In this document: piece by piece, positions 54,562-64,000 of the stretch
Layout: each line of letters starts with the position of its first letter
Numbering within the stretch: position 1 is the stretch's first letter
NCBI RefSeq assembly: GCF_001439815.1
Contig: NZ_JYLM01000005.1
Span: 401,047 to 465,046, forward strand
Origin: Pseudomonas orientalis
GTDB taxonomy: Bacteria; Pseudomonadota; Gammaproteobacteria; Pseudomonadales; Pseudomonadaceae
DNA: 64,000 nt
Direction of reading: 5' to 3'
Made by a program: the position numbers and the translations under genes
Notes under the pieces: model-generated
What the model saw: only the letters and a program-made list of their open reading frames with translations
Database searches by the model: none
Told to the model about the DNA's origin: nothing

Positions 54562-56631
54562 TCAGTCAGTTTCTTCGGGCGCGGCGTCCAGCTCCAGCAT
54601 CAGCCCGCTCAAGCGTTTGACCCTACGCCGCACGGCTTCCTCAAAGACCCCGGCACGCGGTTCGATCAGGCTGAACCAGCGTTTGGCGCGGGTGATACCG
54701 GTGTAGATCAGTTCTTTGGTCAGCACCGGGTTCAACGCGTCCGGCAGGATCAGCGCGGTATGGGTGAACTCCGAGCCTTGGGATTTGTGCACGGTCATGG
54801 CATAGACGGTTTCCACGTCGTTGAGCCGGCTGGGCAGCACGAAGCGCACGCCACCCTGGCCGTCATTGCGCGGAAAGGCCACGCGCAGCACCTGAGGGCC
54901 GCCGTCGCTTTCGGGCAATTTCAAGGCGATACCGATATCCCCGTTCATCAGGCCCAGACCGTAGTCATTACGGGTCATCAGCACCGGACGCCCTTCATAC
55001 CACTGCTCGTCGCCCTCGATCAGCCGCACCTTGCGCAAGGCGGCGGTGATGCGCAGGTTCAGCCCTTCGACGCCCCAGGGGCCTTTGCGTACGGCGCAAA
55101 GCAACTGGAACGCGTCGAAGGCTTGCAGCAGTTGCTGGGCCCAACGGGTCCAGGCGTGATCGTCACGCGGGGTCTGCAGTGCAGGACGCGCCGACTGCAG
55201 CAGGTTCAGGTAAAAGCGATAGCCCTGGGCACCGTCGCCCTGCCCGTCCAGCACCAGGCGCTCGAGCGCATGATCATGCTCGCCCTTGAGGCTGAGACAG
55301 AACAGGTCGTCATGACTGCGCGCGGCCAGCAGCTTGCGCGCCTCTTCAGGGTTCTGCTGGTTGACCCAGCGCGCCAGTTGGCCGATGCCGCTGCCCTCGC
55401 CGAAACGACGCGAGTAGCGCAGCATCACCACCTGCTGGGCCAGTGGATGACTGCCGTCGAGGTCTTCCTGCAGGCCGCTGTTACTAAGGTCTTCAGCGCT
55501 GACCGCTTGCAGCCATTGGCGGGTGGCCGGGCTGTACCAGCCGGCCTCGGCATCGCGGCACAGATCACCGAGCACCGCGCCCGCCTCCACCGAGGCGAGC
55601 TGATCCTTGTCCCCCAGCAGCACCAGGCGAGCATGGGGTGGCAGGGCGTCGAGCAGGTTGGCCATCATTTCCAGATCGATCATCGACGCTTCGTCCACCA
55701 CCAGCACATCCAGCGGCAGCGGGTTGCCGACGTGATGACGGAAGTGCCGCGTGCCCGGGCGGCTGCCCAGCAAACGGTGAACCGTGGTGACCTGGGTCGG
55801 AATCTTTTCGCGCACGTTTATGGGCACTTTCAGCGACAGCACTTGCTGGCTGATGGACTCGGTGAGACGTGCGGCGGCCTTACCGGTGGGCGCGGCCAGG
55901 CGGATACGCAAGGGATTGCCGCTTTCCACGGCAGGCGCCTGCAACAGCGCGAGCAGACGCACCACGGTGGTGGTCTTGCCGGTGCCGGGGCCACCGGTGA
56001 CGATACTGAATGCGCCCCGGGTGGCCAGGGCACAGGCCAGTTTCTGCCAGTCGATCACGCCATCGGGCGCCGGCTGATCGAACAGACCATTCAGGCGCTG
56101 CGGCAAATCGGCGGCAACGGTTTCGTGGCGGGCCAGCCGCAGGCGCAAGGCGCTGTCGATGCGCCGTTCATAAGCCCAATAGCGGCGCAGATAGAGGCGT
56201 TTTCCGGACAGCACCAACGGGCGGCTTTGGGCCGACTCACTGCCCTCCACCGCCAGCGCAACCAAACGACTGGTCGCCAGGGCATGACACCAGTGGGCGC
56301 CCTCCAGCCCCTCGAGCAACTGCGACGGCAACAGCATCGCGCCAGTCTGTTGGTCACCTTCGGGCGGCAGCGACAGGGCAAAGTCCGGCGCCTTGAGGGT
56401 TTCGAACAGGTCGAGGCACACATGGCCGTGACCCAATTGGTGGCTGGTCAATGCCGCTGCCAATAGCACAAGGGGATCGGCCTGCGGGTCAAGCTCATGC
56501 AGGAAACCGACGAACGCTTTGTCCAAGGCCCGCAGCCAGCCACGCTCGACCCAGCGCTCCAGCAGTTGCACCAGGTCGGCGGCGCGACTGAGCGGCGACA
56601 GTTGCTCCAGCGGTAGCGGCGACAGGCTCAT
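54562..56631 (-). CDS. recD: Exonuclease V alpha subunit RecD
   Basis: A 689-aa 5'-3' helicase of RecBCD. The Walker A motif is TGGPGTGKTTT near residue 215, Walker B VVDEASMID, and the C-terminal helicase motif TVHKSQGSEF is present. Its start overlaps the recB stop by 4 bp. Gene order recC-recB-recD on the minus strand is standard. Confidence 0.96.
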   Translation of the reverse strand: MSLSPLPLEQLSPLSRAADLVQLLERWVERGWLRALDKAFVGFLHELDPQADPLVLLAAALTSHQLGHGHVCLDLFETLKAPDFALSLPPEGDQQTGAMLLPSQLLEGLEGAHWCHALATSRLVALAVEGSESAQSRPLVLSGKRLYLRRYWAYERRIDSALRLRLARHETVAADLPQRLNGLFDQPAPDGVIDWQKLACALATRGAFSIVTGGPGTGKTTTVVRLLALLQAPAVESGNPLRIRLAAPTGKAAARLTESISQQVLSLKVPINVREKIPTQVTTVHRLLGSRPGTRHFRHHVGNPLPLDVLVVDEASMIDLEMMANLLDALPPHARLVLLGDKDQLASVEAGAVLGDLCRDAEAGWYSPATRQWLQAVSAEDLSNSGLQEDLDGSHPLAQQVVMLRYSRRFGEGSGIGQLARWVNQQNPEEARKLLAARSHDDLFCLSLKGEHDHALERLVLDGQGDGAQGYRFYLNLLQSARPALQTPRDDHAWTRWAQQLLQAFDAFQLLCAVRKGPWGVEGLNLRITAALRKVRLIEGDEQWYEGRPVLMTRNDYGLGLMNGDIGIALKLPESDGGPQVLRVAFPRNDGQGGVRFVLPSRLNDVETVYAMTVHKSQGSEFTHTALILPDALNPVLTKELIYTGITRAKRWFSLIEPRAGVFEEAVRRRVKRLSGLMLELDAAPEETD

Positions 56632-59600
56632 AGCAACACTCCTTGTTCCCAGGCGGGCTCGGCTTTTGGCGGGATAGGCTTGCCCTGGAACAACAGGTCC
56701 AGCCCTTCGATCAGCTCACGCGGTGGCCGGGTGAAATACGCGCCCTGGGTCGCCGACTGCGTGCCGCGCAGGAACAGGTAGAGGGCGCCGCCGATGTGGC
56801 GTTCGTAGTCGTAATCCGGCAGGCGCGCCTTGAGTTGGCGATGCAGGGCCAGCAGGTAAAGCACGTATTGCAGGTCGTACCGATGTTCCAGGATCGACTG
56901 TTCCATTGCCTCTATCGTGTAGGCCGAATCGTCTGGCCCGAGCCAGTTGGATTTGTAATCAGCCACGTAATAACGGCCATCGTGCTCGAAGGTCAGGTCG
57001 ATAAAACCTTTGAACATGCCGTTGAGCAACACCGGTTCTGCCGCCACGCGTGAGACGCCGTGGTGGGTGTACTGGCACACCAGCTTGTCGACAGCGAGTA
57101 CGTCGACCTTATGACTGGCGAACCAGAACTCCATTTCGATCTGGTAGTGCCGCAGCGCGCTGAGGCTGACCCGGTCGTCGTACAGGGGCAGCGGCGCTTG
57201 CAGCAAGTGGCCCAGCCATGCGCTGAGGGTGACGATCCAGCCTTCCCAATTGCGCCGATTGCACCGCGCTCCGACGGCTTTTTCAATGGCCTCGGGGCTC
57301 ACGTTGAAAGCTTCCTCACCGGCCCACTCCAACAAGCCGTGAAGAAAGGTGCCTGGATTCGGACCGCGTGGGAATCGATGAATATCACCGCCTGATGCCA
57401 CCACTTCGCGCGGTGCGTCGGGATCAAGGCGTTCGTCATCGAACAGTTTCTGCGCCTGCGGGCTTTCAGGCGCCTCGAGACTGGCGGCGCTCATGCTGTC
57501 GCCAATGCGCAAGGCGCTGTAGGACGCAATCCACCAGTTTTCGGCGGCCTTGCGTTTGGGCAACAGCGGCGCCAGCAAGGTCGCTTCGTTGCGCGGGGGG
57601 TGGAACACGATGTCCTGCGCTGGGGGCACCTGGGCATAGCGGATGGCCGGGCAACCCTGCTGCGCGTCCAGCAACCAGCGCGCCAGCGCAGCGGACTCAC
57701 CCAGCGGCGCGCCGGCGCCCAGCAAATAGCCCAGCGCCGACAGGTGCAGCACGGAGCTGCTGCTGTTGCCGCGCTTGAGGTCGGCAATGCCCAGCCAGCA
57801 GGCGTGCTTGGCGCGGGTCAAGGCGACATACAGCAAACGCAGGTCTTCGGCCAGGCGCTCATCGTCGGCCTGGGCGATCAACTCAGCGGTGGGCCGCAGG
57901 CTGACCTGGGATTTCCCCTGCGCATCGTGGTAATGCAGCGGCAAGCGCGTGCCGTCCACCGGTTTGACCGAGCAGATGAAGGGCAGGAACACCAGGTCGT
58001 ATTCCAGGCCCTTGGATTTGTGGATCGTCACCACCTTGACCAGTTGCTCATCGCTTTCCAGGCGCAGAATTTGCTCTTCACCGGCCTGGCCCGACAGCGC
58101 CAGGTGTTCGGCAAGATGCCGAATCAACGCCTGTTCGCCGTCCAGTTCCGACGCGGCCTGTTGCAGCAGCTCACTGAGGTGCAACAGGTTGGTCAGCACA
58201 CGCTCGCCATCGCTGCGAGCGATCAGGGTTTGCGGCAGCTTGAAGTCATGCAGCAGGCGACGCAGCATCGGCAGCACGCCCTGGGTGCGCCAGATCGAGC
58301 GGTAGCCCCGAAACTGCATCACGCGACTTTCCCACGCCAGTTCGTCCTGGTTCAGACGCTCCAGTTCCGTCAATGACAGGTTCAAGGTGACACAGGCCAG
58401 CGCCGCGCGCAGCGGACGTTCGACGTCCGGTTCGGCGCAGGCCTTGAGCCAGGCCAGCAGATCGTGGGCTTCCTGGGCGGCGAAGACCGAGTCCTTGTCC
58501 GACAGGTACACACTGCGCACGCCCCGCAACGCCAACTCGGCGCGCACGGCCTGGGCTTCCTTGCCGTCCCGCACGAGGATGGCGATGTCTGACGGCAGCA
58601 CGCCTTTGAAGATGTCGTCTGTTGCAAAGCCAGCGGTGCCCTGCTGCCCACCATTGAGCAATTCGACGATGTGCGTGGCGCAAGCGGCGGCCAATTGCTG
58701 GCGATACAGCACATTGGAAATCGGCTGGTCGGTGGCCAAGTGCCAAAGGTTCATTGCGGGCAGCGTCTGGCCGTCGACCTGCAGCTGGTCTTTGCGGCCT
58801 TGGGAAAGCACCGAGTGGAACGGCACCGGGTTACGCCCGTCGGGCTCACGAAACAGGAACGCGCCGCGGCCGGTTTCCGCGCGCTGGAACAGGTGGTTTA
58901 CCGCTTCGACCATCGCGTGGCTGGAGCGGAAATTGGTGCCCAGGGTGTGGTGGCGACCGGTGGTGGACTGCCGGGCGCGCAGGTAGGTGTAGATGTCCGC
59001 GCCCCGGAAGGCGTAGATCGCCTGTTTGGGATCGCCGATCAGGAACAGGCCGCTGTCCAGGTGGTTTTCTTCGATGCGGTAAATGCTGTCGAAAATGCTG
59101 TATTGCACCGGATCGGTGTCCTGGAATTCATCGATCAGGGCCACCGGGAATTGCTCGCGGATCACACTGGCAAGACGCTCGCCGCCGTCGGCCTGGAGCG
59201 CGGCATTGAGGCGGATCAGCATGTCGTCGAAGCCCATTTCGGCGCGGCGCCTTTTCTCTTCTTCGAAGCGCTTGCCCACCCAGGCGGCGGCGTGTTGCAG
59301 CACTGCGGCATCCGGGGTTGGCAGTGCGTCGAGGGCCGCCTTGAGACCGGCCATGGCGTCGATGCCGGGATGCCGCGGCGGCTCGCCTTTCCAGGCTTCG
59401 GCCATGCCGTCGGGAGTCAGGCGGGTGAAGCCGGTGCCGATATCCAGTTGTTCCAAGGTTTCGTCGGCGGCCCAGGCACTGATTTTTTCGAACCAGGGTT
59501 CAAAGTAACGCGCCTGCATTTTGCGCCCATCGACCGCTTTGTCAGCCACGGCTTGCAGGCACAGATCACGCAACTCGGCGGCCCATTGCTGCCAGGGTGC

Positions 59601-60299
59601 CTTGATGCTGGCCAATGCCTCGCGGCGCTCGTGCAGGCAGGCAGAGATGATTTCAGCTGGCTCGCGGCTGTCCTCGGCGGGCCGCTCGCTGCCGAACAAC
59701 GCGCGCACTCGTGGCATCAGCGCGGCCGGGCCGCCCCAGTTATTGCGCACCCAACTGAGCGCGTCGTCGTGCATGGGGTAGCAGAACAGGCGCCAGTAAT
59801 CGCGCAGCACTTCACCGAGCAGGTCGCTGTGGTCGGTTTCCAGGGCCTGGGTAAACAGGCTGCCGCTGTCGAAGGCGTGTTCGCGCAGCATGCGCTGGCA
59901 CCAACTGTGAATCGTCGAGACGGCTGCTTCGTCCATCCACTGCGCGGCGATGTCCAGCCGGTTGGCGCAGGCGGGCCAGTGTTCCAGGGGGTATTGATGA
60001 CGCAGGTCGGCGATCAAAGCGTCGGGCTGTTCGATTTCGTCACGGAAGAACCGCGCAGCCTCCGCCAGACGGATACGGATACGCTCACGCAACTCCTTGG
60101 TGGCGGCGTCGGTGAAGGTCACCACGAGGATTTGCGGCGGTAGCAGTTCGCGGCCAAAGCCGGACTCATCGCCGCCGTTGCCGAGCACCAGGCGCAGATA
60201 CAACGCCGAAATGGTGAAGGTTTTGCCGGTGCCGGCGCTGGCTTCAATCAGCTGGCTGCCTTTGAGCGGGAAGGCCAGGGCCAAGGGTTTGCTGGTCAT
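56628..60299 (-). CDS. recB: Exonuclease V beta subunit RecB
   Basis: A 1223-aa helicase-nuclease. The N-terminal UvrD-like motor has EASAGTGKTF (residues 19-28), FQDTDPVQYSIF and TIHKSKGLEYDLVFLPF; the C-terminal nuclease domain has the VADYKSNWL motif with its essential Asp and Lys. It processes double-strand breaks and degrades linear foreign DNA. The ATG at 60299 overlaps the recC stop by 4 bp; the longer frame to 60371 is not needed. Confidence 0.97.
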   Translation of the reverse strand: MTSKPLALAFPLKGSQLIEASAGTGKTFTISALYLRLVLGNGGDESGFGRELLPPQILVVTFTDAATKELRERIRIRLAEAARFFRDEIEQPDALIADLRHQYPLEHWPACANRLDIAAQWMDEAAVSTIHSWCQRMLREHAFDSGSLFTQALETDHSDLLGEVLRDYWRLFCYPMHDDALSWVRNNWGGPAALMPRVRALFGSERPAEDSREPAEIISACLHERREALASIKAPWQQWAAELRDLCLQAVADKAVDGRKMQARYFEPWFEKISAWAADETLEQLDIGTGFTRLTPDGMAEAWKGEPPRHPGIDAMAGLKAALDALPTPDAAVLQHAAAWVGKRFEEEKRRRAEMGFDDMLIRLNAALQADGGERLASVIREQFPVALIDEFQDTDPVQYSIFDSIYRIEENHLDSGLFLIGDPKQAIYAFRGADIYTYLRARQSTTGRHHTLGTNFRSSHAMVEAVNHLFQRAETGRGAFLFREPDGRNPVPFHSVLSQGRKDQLQVDGQTLPAMNLWHLATDQPISNVLYRQQLAAACATHIVELLNGGQQGTAGFATDDIFKGVLPSDIAILVRDGKEAQAVRAELALRGVRSVYLSDKDSVFAAQEAHDLLAWLKACAEPDVERPLRAALACVTLNLSLTELERLNQDELAWESRVMQFRGYRSIWRTQGVLPMLRRLLHDFKLPQTLIARSDGERVLTNLLHLSELLQQAASELDGEQALIRHLAEHLALSGQAGEEQILRLESDEQLVKVVTIHKSKGLEYDLVFLPFICSVKPVDGTRLPLHYHDAQGKSQVSLRPTAELIAQADDERLAEDLRLLYVALTRAKHACWLGIADLKRGNSSSSVLHLSALGYLLGAGAPLGESAALARWLLDAQQGCPAIRYAQVPPAQDIVFHPPRNEATLLAPLLPKRKAAENWWIASYSALRIGDSMSAASLEAPESPQAQKLFDDERLDPDAPREVVASGGDIHRFPRGPNPGTFLHGLLEWAGEEAFNVSPEAIEKAVGARCNRRNWEGWIVTLSAWLGHLLQAPLPLYDDRVSLSALRHYQIEMEFWFASHKVDVLAVDKLVCQYTHHGVSRVAAEPVLLNGMFKGFIDLTFEHDGRYYVADYKSNWLGPDDSAYTIEAMEQSILEHRYDLQYVLYLLALHRQLKARLPDYDYERHIGGALYLFLRGTQSATQGAYFTRPPRELIEGLDLLFQGKPIPPKAEPAWEQGVLL

Positions 60300-63200
60300 G
60301 CGCCGGCGTCCTCGCTGGACAATGAACGCCAGGGGGCGTTGATCAGGGGGCGATACAAGGTTTCGCACCAACCTTCGAATTCTTCACTGGCGATCAGCGT
60401 GGCGTAGTCGGGGAACTGGCGAGTGAGCGCAGGCGTCTCACGGCGCTCACCGTCGGTGGTGATACCGTCGCCCTCGTAGGCTTTGCTGGCAGCCGCCTGG
60501 GCTTTGGCCGGATCGGTCTGGCCGAGCCAGGCAAAGGCGGTTTTTACCGCGACGGGCAGCGGCTGGCTCATGCCGGTGTGCCAGGCGAGCAGCAAGTCAC
60601 CGAGGAGGTTCCGAGCGGTGGAGGTGTCCAACGGGGCCAGCAGCAAGGTGTCGTCACTGGCCACCAGAGCGGTACTCAAGGGCACGCCACAGGCACAGGC
60701 GACCACATGATTGACCCAGGGCCGAATCAGGCGGTGCCATTTGCGCGTCTTGATCGAGCCGATGCTGTTGGGAATGGTGGTCACGCTTAACAAGCCGCCA
60801 TCACTGCGCCGGTGCAGGCCGCTGATCCAGCCTTCGAGCTGAATGCCCTGGTGCTCGAAACTGATCGGCTCCGCGCCAGTGTGCGGGGTTGGCCAGAGCG
60901 CCAGGAGTTGCCGGTAGCGCTGCAACAGGTCCGGCAACGGCTCGATCAGCTCGTTGCGCAGGCATTCGCCGAAGCCGACCATAGGCAGCAGGCCACTGCC
61001 TTGCAGGCGCAGGGCTTGGGCGCTGAGGGCCTGATCGAGCTGATCGGGCCGGCTCAGCGCCGCGTTGAGCAGGCTGTCGCTGAGGGTGTAGCGTTGCAGT
61101 GCGTCAAGGACGAAGGGTTCTTCGTCGGCCAGCGGTACTTCGGCCGCTTCGAAGAACACTTTCAGACGTTGGCTGAAGAAATGTTTGACCGGATTGCGCA
61201 GGAAATCCTGTAGCTGGCCAAGACTCAGGGGCTCTTCCTGGTGGTGCGGTGCCAACGCGTGATCATGTTCGAGTACGGCTGGGGCTTCATGCAGCAACTG
61301 CCATTCGCGGGCGTAACTGAACAGCGGGTCGCCTTCATGGAAGTAGCGGGCGCTGAAGGGTTGGAGCGGGTGTTCCTGGGTCATCGCGTCGATCAGCGGC
61401 TGCTCGCTTTGGGCGTTATGCCAGCCGCTGGCGAGGTGGTCGCGCAGTTGGCCGATCAGCACCGAGGCCGGACGATCGCTGTTGTCGCGGATGCTGCGGC
61501 CGACCCAACTGATGTAGAGCTGGTCGCGCGCGGAAAGCAGGGCTTCGAGCAGCAGGTAGCGATCGTCTTCACGGCGGGAGCGATCGCCGGGACGGTAGTC
61601 GCTGCCCATCAGGTCAAAGTCCAGCGGCGGCTGGGCACGCGGGTAGTCACCGTCATTCATGCCGAGCAGGCAGACCAGCTTGAACGGGATCGCGCGCATG
61701 GGCATCAGGGTGCAAAAATTGACCGCACCCGCGAGGAAGCGCTGGGACAGGCGGCCCTGGTCAAGCCCGGCCAACCATGCCTCACGGACCACGGTGAGCG
61801 GTAATTCATCCTGCAGGCCGACGGATTCGCAGGTTTCCAGCCAGGTCTCTCTTAACTGTTCAAGCTGGCCAAGCAGGTAGTCGTCGTGCTCGCTGCCGGG
61901 CAGAAAGAACAGCTGCATCAAGCGTTGCAGACGCTCGCCCCACACGTGGGGAGGTGCGGGTTGCGACAGTGCTTGATGCGCGTCGTTTAACGCATCGAGC
62001 AAGGCGACCAGTGGACCAATCAGGGCCGCATCAAGCCCACCGATCTCGTCGTAGGGCTCGATGCCTTCGCACGCCACACCGGTGCCGACGGCGTAACCCA
62101 GCAGCATCCGCCGCAGGCCGAATCGCCAGCTGTTCTGCTCAAGCTCTGCGGGCAGCCCGAGGCCGGCACGCTGCTCGGCGTTGAGGCCCCAGCGGATGCC
62201 CGCGCCTTCGATCCAGCGATGCAGTGTAGGCAAGTCGCGTTCATTGATGGCGAAACGTTCGCGCAGGGCGGGGACATCCAGCAGGTCGAGAATTTCGCTG
62301 ACCGGGAAACGGCTGTCAGGGAGTTTGAGCAGGTGCTCGACCGCGATCAACAGAGGGTCACGACCGCGTTGCCCCTGGTCTGTCAGGGTGAAAGGAATGA
62401 AGCGTGGGTCATGTCGTTCCAGTTGGCCGAACACCGCGCGGATGTGCGGTGCGTAGCTGTCGACATCGGGGACCATGACGATGATGTCCCGAGGGCGCAA
62501 CGTAGGATCGGCGCTGAAACGTTGGAGTAATTGGTCGTGGAGAATCTCCACTTCGCGTTGGGCGCTATGGGCGATGTGAAAGCGAATGGAGGCGTCGCGT
62601 GTCAGATCGACTGCGGGCCAGAACTCACGGGTTTCGTCGAGTGGGCGCAGTTCGAGGATGTCGTCCTGAAGCTGGTTGAGCAGCGTGGTGGGCTGGCTGT
62701 CGCTGAACAGGTCGATACGACCATCGCGGAAGGCGGCGCGGTAGCTGTTGGGGTCGTCATAACTGTCCAACAGGCTGATGTAGTCACGGCCCTGCTTGCC
62801 CCAGGCGGCGAGCAGCGGATGAGCGTGCTGGTGCAAGGTGTGCGGGTCGATGGTGACGGGCATGCCGGTCTTGCGTGCCTGGCGCTTGTATTCGTTACGC
62901 AGCAGGTCCTTGTCGGCCACGATGTCCGACCAATGATGGCGGCAAGGGTTGTGCACGCACAGCAGCACTTGGCTGAAACGGGCCAGGCCCGCCAGTGCTT
63001 CGAGCGCTTGGGCGGGCAGCGATGAAATGCCGAAGACGATCACGCGGGAAGGCAAGCCAGGCGGCGCGTGCTCAAGCGTATTGATGCGTTCGATAAAGCG
63101 CTGGTGAACGCCGGCGCGGCTCTCGGCCATGCCCTGCTCCCCTACGTCAAGCAACAACGCGCGCCATAACTCAGCCTGCCAACAGTTGGCGGGGTTAAGG

Positions 63201-63748
63201 GGTTTGGATTCGCCGCGCCCGTTGCGTAACTGATGGCGCCCCGCAGCCCAATCTTCCAGCCAATCGGCGCGATACACTTGGTATTGGTCGAACAAGTCGG
63301 CCAGCCGCTCGGCGAGCTGGTAGCGTTTGCGCAGGTCGGTGTCGTGAGTCAGGAAGCGTTGCAGCGGTTCGAAATGGGGTTGGTTGATAAGCTCCGGGAG
63401 CAGACGCATGAGTCGCCACGTCAACGGGGCCTTATCAAGCAGGGACTTGGAGGGGATTTCGTCACGACCCAGCACCATGCGATAGAGCTGCCACATGAAG
63501 CTGCCGGGCAATTGCACATCGATTGCCGCCGCGATGCCACAGCCACCCATATCGTCTTCCTGCGGATCTTCGGCCAGGGCAAGCTTGAGCCATTGGGCGA
63601 TGCCGTTGCTTTGCACCAGCGCGATTTCGTTTTCCAAAGGCGCCAGGGGATAACGGCGCATCCAGCTGACTACCAGGCTGCGCAGCTCGTCCAGGCGGTT
63701 ACCGTGAACCACCATGAATCCTGCGCTGAGGGACGTTGCACCCGGCAT
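60296..63748 (-). CDS. recC: Exonuclease V gamma subunit RecC
   Basis: An 1150-aa subunit of RecBCD that reads Chi sites and splits the DNA strands. N-terminal LDELRSLVVSWMRRYPLAPLENEIALVQSNGIAQWLKLALAED and CGIAAAIDVQLPGSFMWQLYRMVLG are diagnostic. It is the first gene of the recCBD operon and lies downstream of the 5S rRNA terminator. Confidence 0.97.
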   Translation of the reverse strand: MPGATSLSAGFMVVHGNRLDELRSLVVSWMRRYPLAPLENEIALVQSNGIAQWLKLALAEDPQEDDMGGCGIAAAIDVQLPGSFMWQLYRMVLGRDEIPSKSLLDKAPLTWRLMRLLPELINQPHFEPLQRFLTHDTDLRKRYQLAERLADLFDQYQVYRADWLEDWAAGRHQLRNGRGESKPLNPANCWQAELWRALLLDVGEQGMAESRAGVHQRFIERINTLEHAPPGLPSRVIVFGISSLPAQALEALAGLARFSQVLLCVHNPCRHHWSDIVADKDLLRNEYKRQARKTGMPVTIDPHTLHQHAHPLLAAWGKQGRDYISLLDSYDDPNSYRAAFRDGRIDLFSDSQPTTLLNQLQDDILELRPLDETREFWPAVDLTRDASIRFHIAHSAQREVEILHDQLLQRFSADPTLRPRDIIVMVPDVDSYAPHIRAVFGQLERHDPRFIPFTLTDQGQRGRDPLLIAVEHLLKLPDSRFPVSEILDLLDVPALRERFAINERDLPTLHRWIEGAGIRWGLNAEQRAGLGLPAELEQNSWRFGLRRMLLGYAVGTGVACEGIEPYDEIGGLDAALIGPLVALLDALNDAHQALSQPAPPHVWGERLQRLMQLFFLPGSEHDDYLLGQLEQLRETWLETCESVGLQDELPLTVVREAWLAGLDQGRLSQRFLAGAVNFCTLMPMRAIPFKLVCLLGMNDGDYPRAQPPLDFDLMGSDYRPGDRSRREDDRYLLLEALLSARDQLYISWVGRSIRDNSDRPASVLIGQLRDHLASGWHNAQSEQPLIDAMTQEHPLQPFSARYFHEGDPLFSYAREWQLLHEAPAVLEHDHALAPHHQEEPLSLGQLQDFLRNPVKHFFSQRLKVFFEAAEVPLADEEPFVLDALQRYTLSDSLLNAALSRPDQLDQALSAQALRLQGSGLLPMVGFGECLRNELIEPLPDLLQRYRQLLALWPTPHTGAEPISFEHQGIQLEGWISGLHRRSDGGLLSVTTIPNSIGSIKTRKWHRLIRPWVNHVVACACGVPLSTALVASDDTLLLAPLDTSTARNLLGDLLLAWHTGMSQPLPVAVKTAFAWLGQTDPAKAQAAASKAYEGDGITTDGERRETPALTRQFPDYATLIASEEFEGWCETLYRPLINAPWRSLSSEDAGA

Positions 63749-63843
63749 AACGGTTTCCTTGGAAAGGCAAAAATCGAGGCTTGGACTTTAGCACTGAAGA
63801 CCATTGCCATGAGCGCCTTGATACTTTTCAACCGCCCAAAACA

Positions 63844-63872
63844 AAACCCCAACTGCTTTCGCAATTGGGGTT
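63844..63872 (-). terminator. Terminator of the rRNA operon
   Basis: Read on the minus strand, AACCCCAATTGC, GAAA loop, GCAGTTGGGGTT, then TTTGTTTTG. A strong hairpin with U-rich tail just after the 5S gene. Confidence 0.88.
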
Positions 63873-63882
63873 CTGGAATTTA

Positions 63883-64000
63883 ATCTTGACGATGACCTAC
63901 TCTCACATGGGGAAACCCCACACTACCATCGGCGATGCATCGTTTCACTGCTGAGTTCGGGATGGGATCAGGTGGTTCCAATGCTCTATGGTCGTCAAGA
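63883..64000 (-). rRNA. rrf: 5S ribosomal RNA
   Basis: The minus strand reads CTTGACGACCATAGAGC..., GGAACCACCTGATCCCATCC, CGAACTCAGCAGTGAAACG, GCCGATGGTAGTGTGGGGTT, TCCCCATGTGAGAGTAGGTC, ATCGTCAAG, the full 5S secondary structure with pairing ends. It begins at or within 1-3 nt of the window edge; 16S and 23S would lie beyond. Confidence 0.95.

Overview
This window is a stretch of chromosome from a Pseudomonas of the fluorescens group. That reading rests on conserved pseudomonad gene neighbourhoods (folM-folE-folX, proB-obgE-rpmA-rplU-ispB, antABC next to catBCA, yfiRNB, recCBD beside an rRNA operon), high GC, and many copies of two Pseudomonas REP/REPIN families: one built on GTGGGAGGGGGC and the other on TGTAGGAGCGAGC.

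Layout: 0-13.5 kb is housekeeping: monapterin/pterin genes, trxB, cysZ, a glycosyltransferase, an old-yellow-enzyme, glutathione peroxidase, proB, obgE, ribosomal L27/L21, ispB and a small protein behind a Fur-like box. 13.6-28 kb holds an FKBP isomerase, a chemoreceptor, a D-aminoacylase/RpiR/GntP operon, a SulP transporter and LysR-regulated transporters. 28-41 kb is a large aromatic catabolic region. kynA, kynB and kynU convert tryptophan to anthranilate, antABC converts anthranilate to catechol, and catA/catB/catC convert catechol to the beta-ketoadipate enol-lactone. Regulators KynR, AntR and CatR and two amino acid permeases are interleaved. 42-45.5 kb is the valine branch mmsA/mmsB with a LysR regulator. 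52-64 kb carries the c-di-GMP module yfiR-yfiN-yfiB, recC-recB-recD and the 5S end of an rRNA operon.

The most unusual region is 45.3-51.9 kb, a compact integrated element of about 6.5 kb. It lies between 84-bp direct repeats (one mismatch) made of the 3' end of the LysR gene. It encodes a tyrosine integrase, supplies a replacement LysR C-terminus so the host gene stays intact, and leaves the displaced original tail as a fragment at the far end. Its remaining genes all read on the minus strand: two unknown small proteins, a charged 132-aa protein, a capsid-like protein ending in a BIG_2 Ig-like domain, a Rha-type protein and a possible 27-aa membrane peptide. No terminase, portal, tail, lysis or replication genes are recognisable. 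Two sites in front of its genes look like promoters of T7-like phage RNA polymerases, one of them nearly identical to the promoter consensus I recall for the Pseudomonas phage gh-1. The element encodes no such polymerase. My inference is that it is a phage satellite that waits for a T7-like (Autographiviridae) helper phage, whose polymerase would switch on its capsid and accessory genes.

All calls come from reading sequence and translations by eye; no database search was run.
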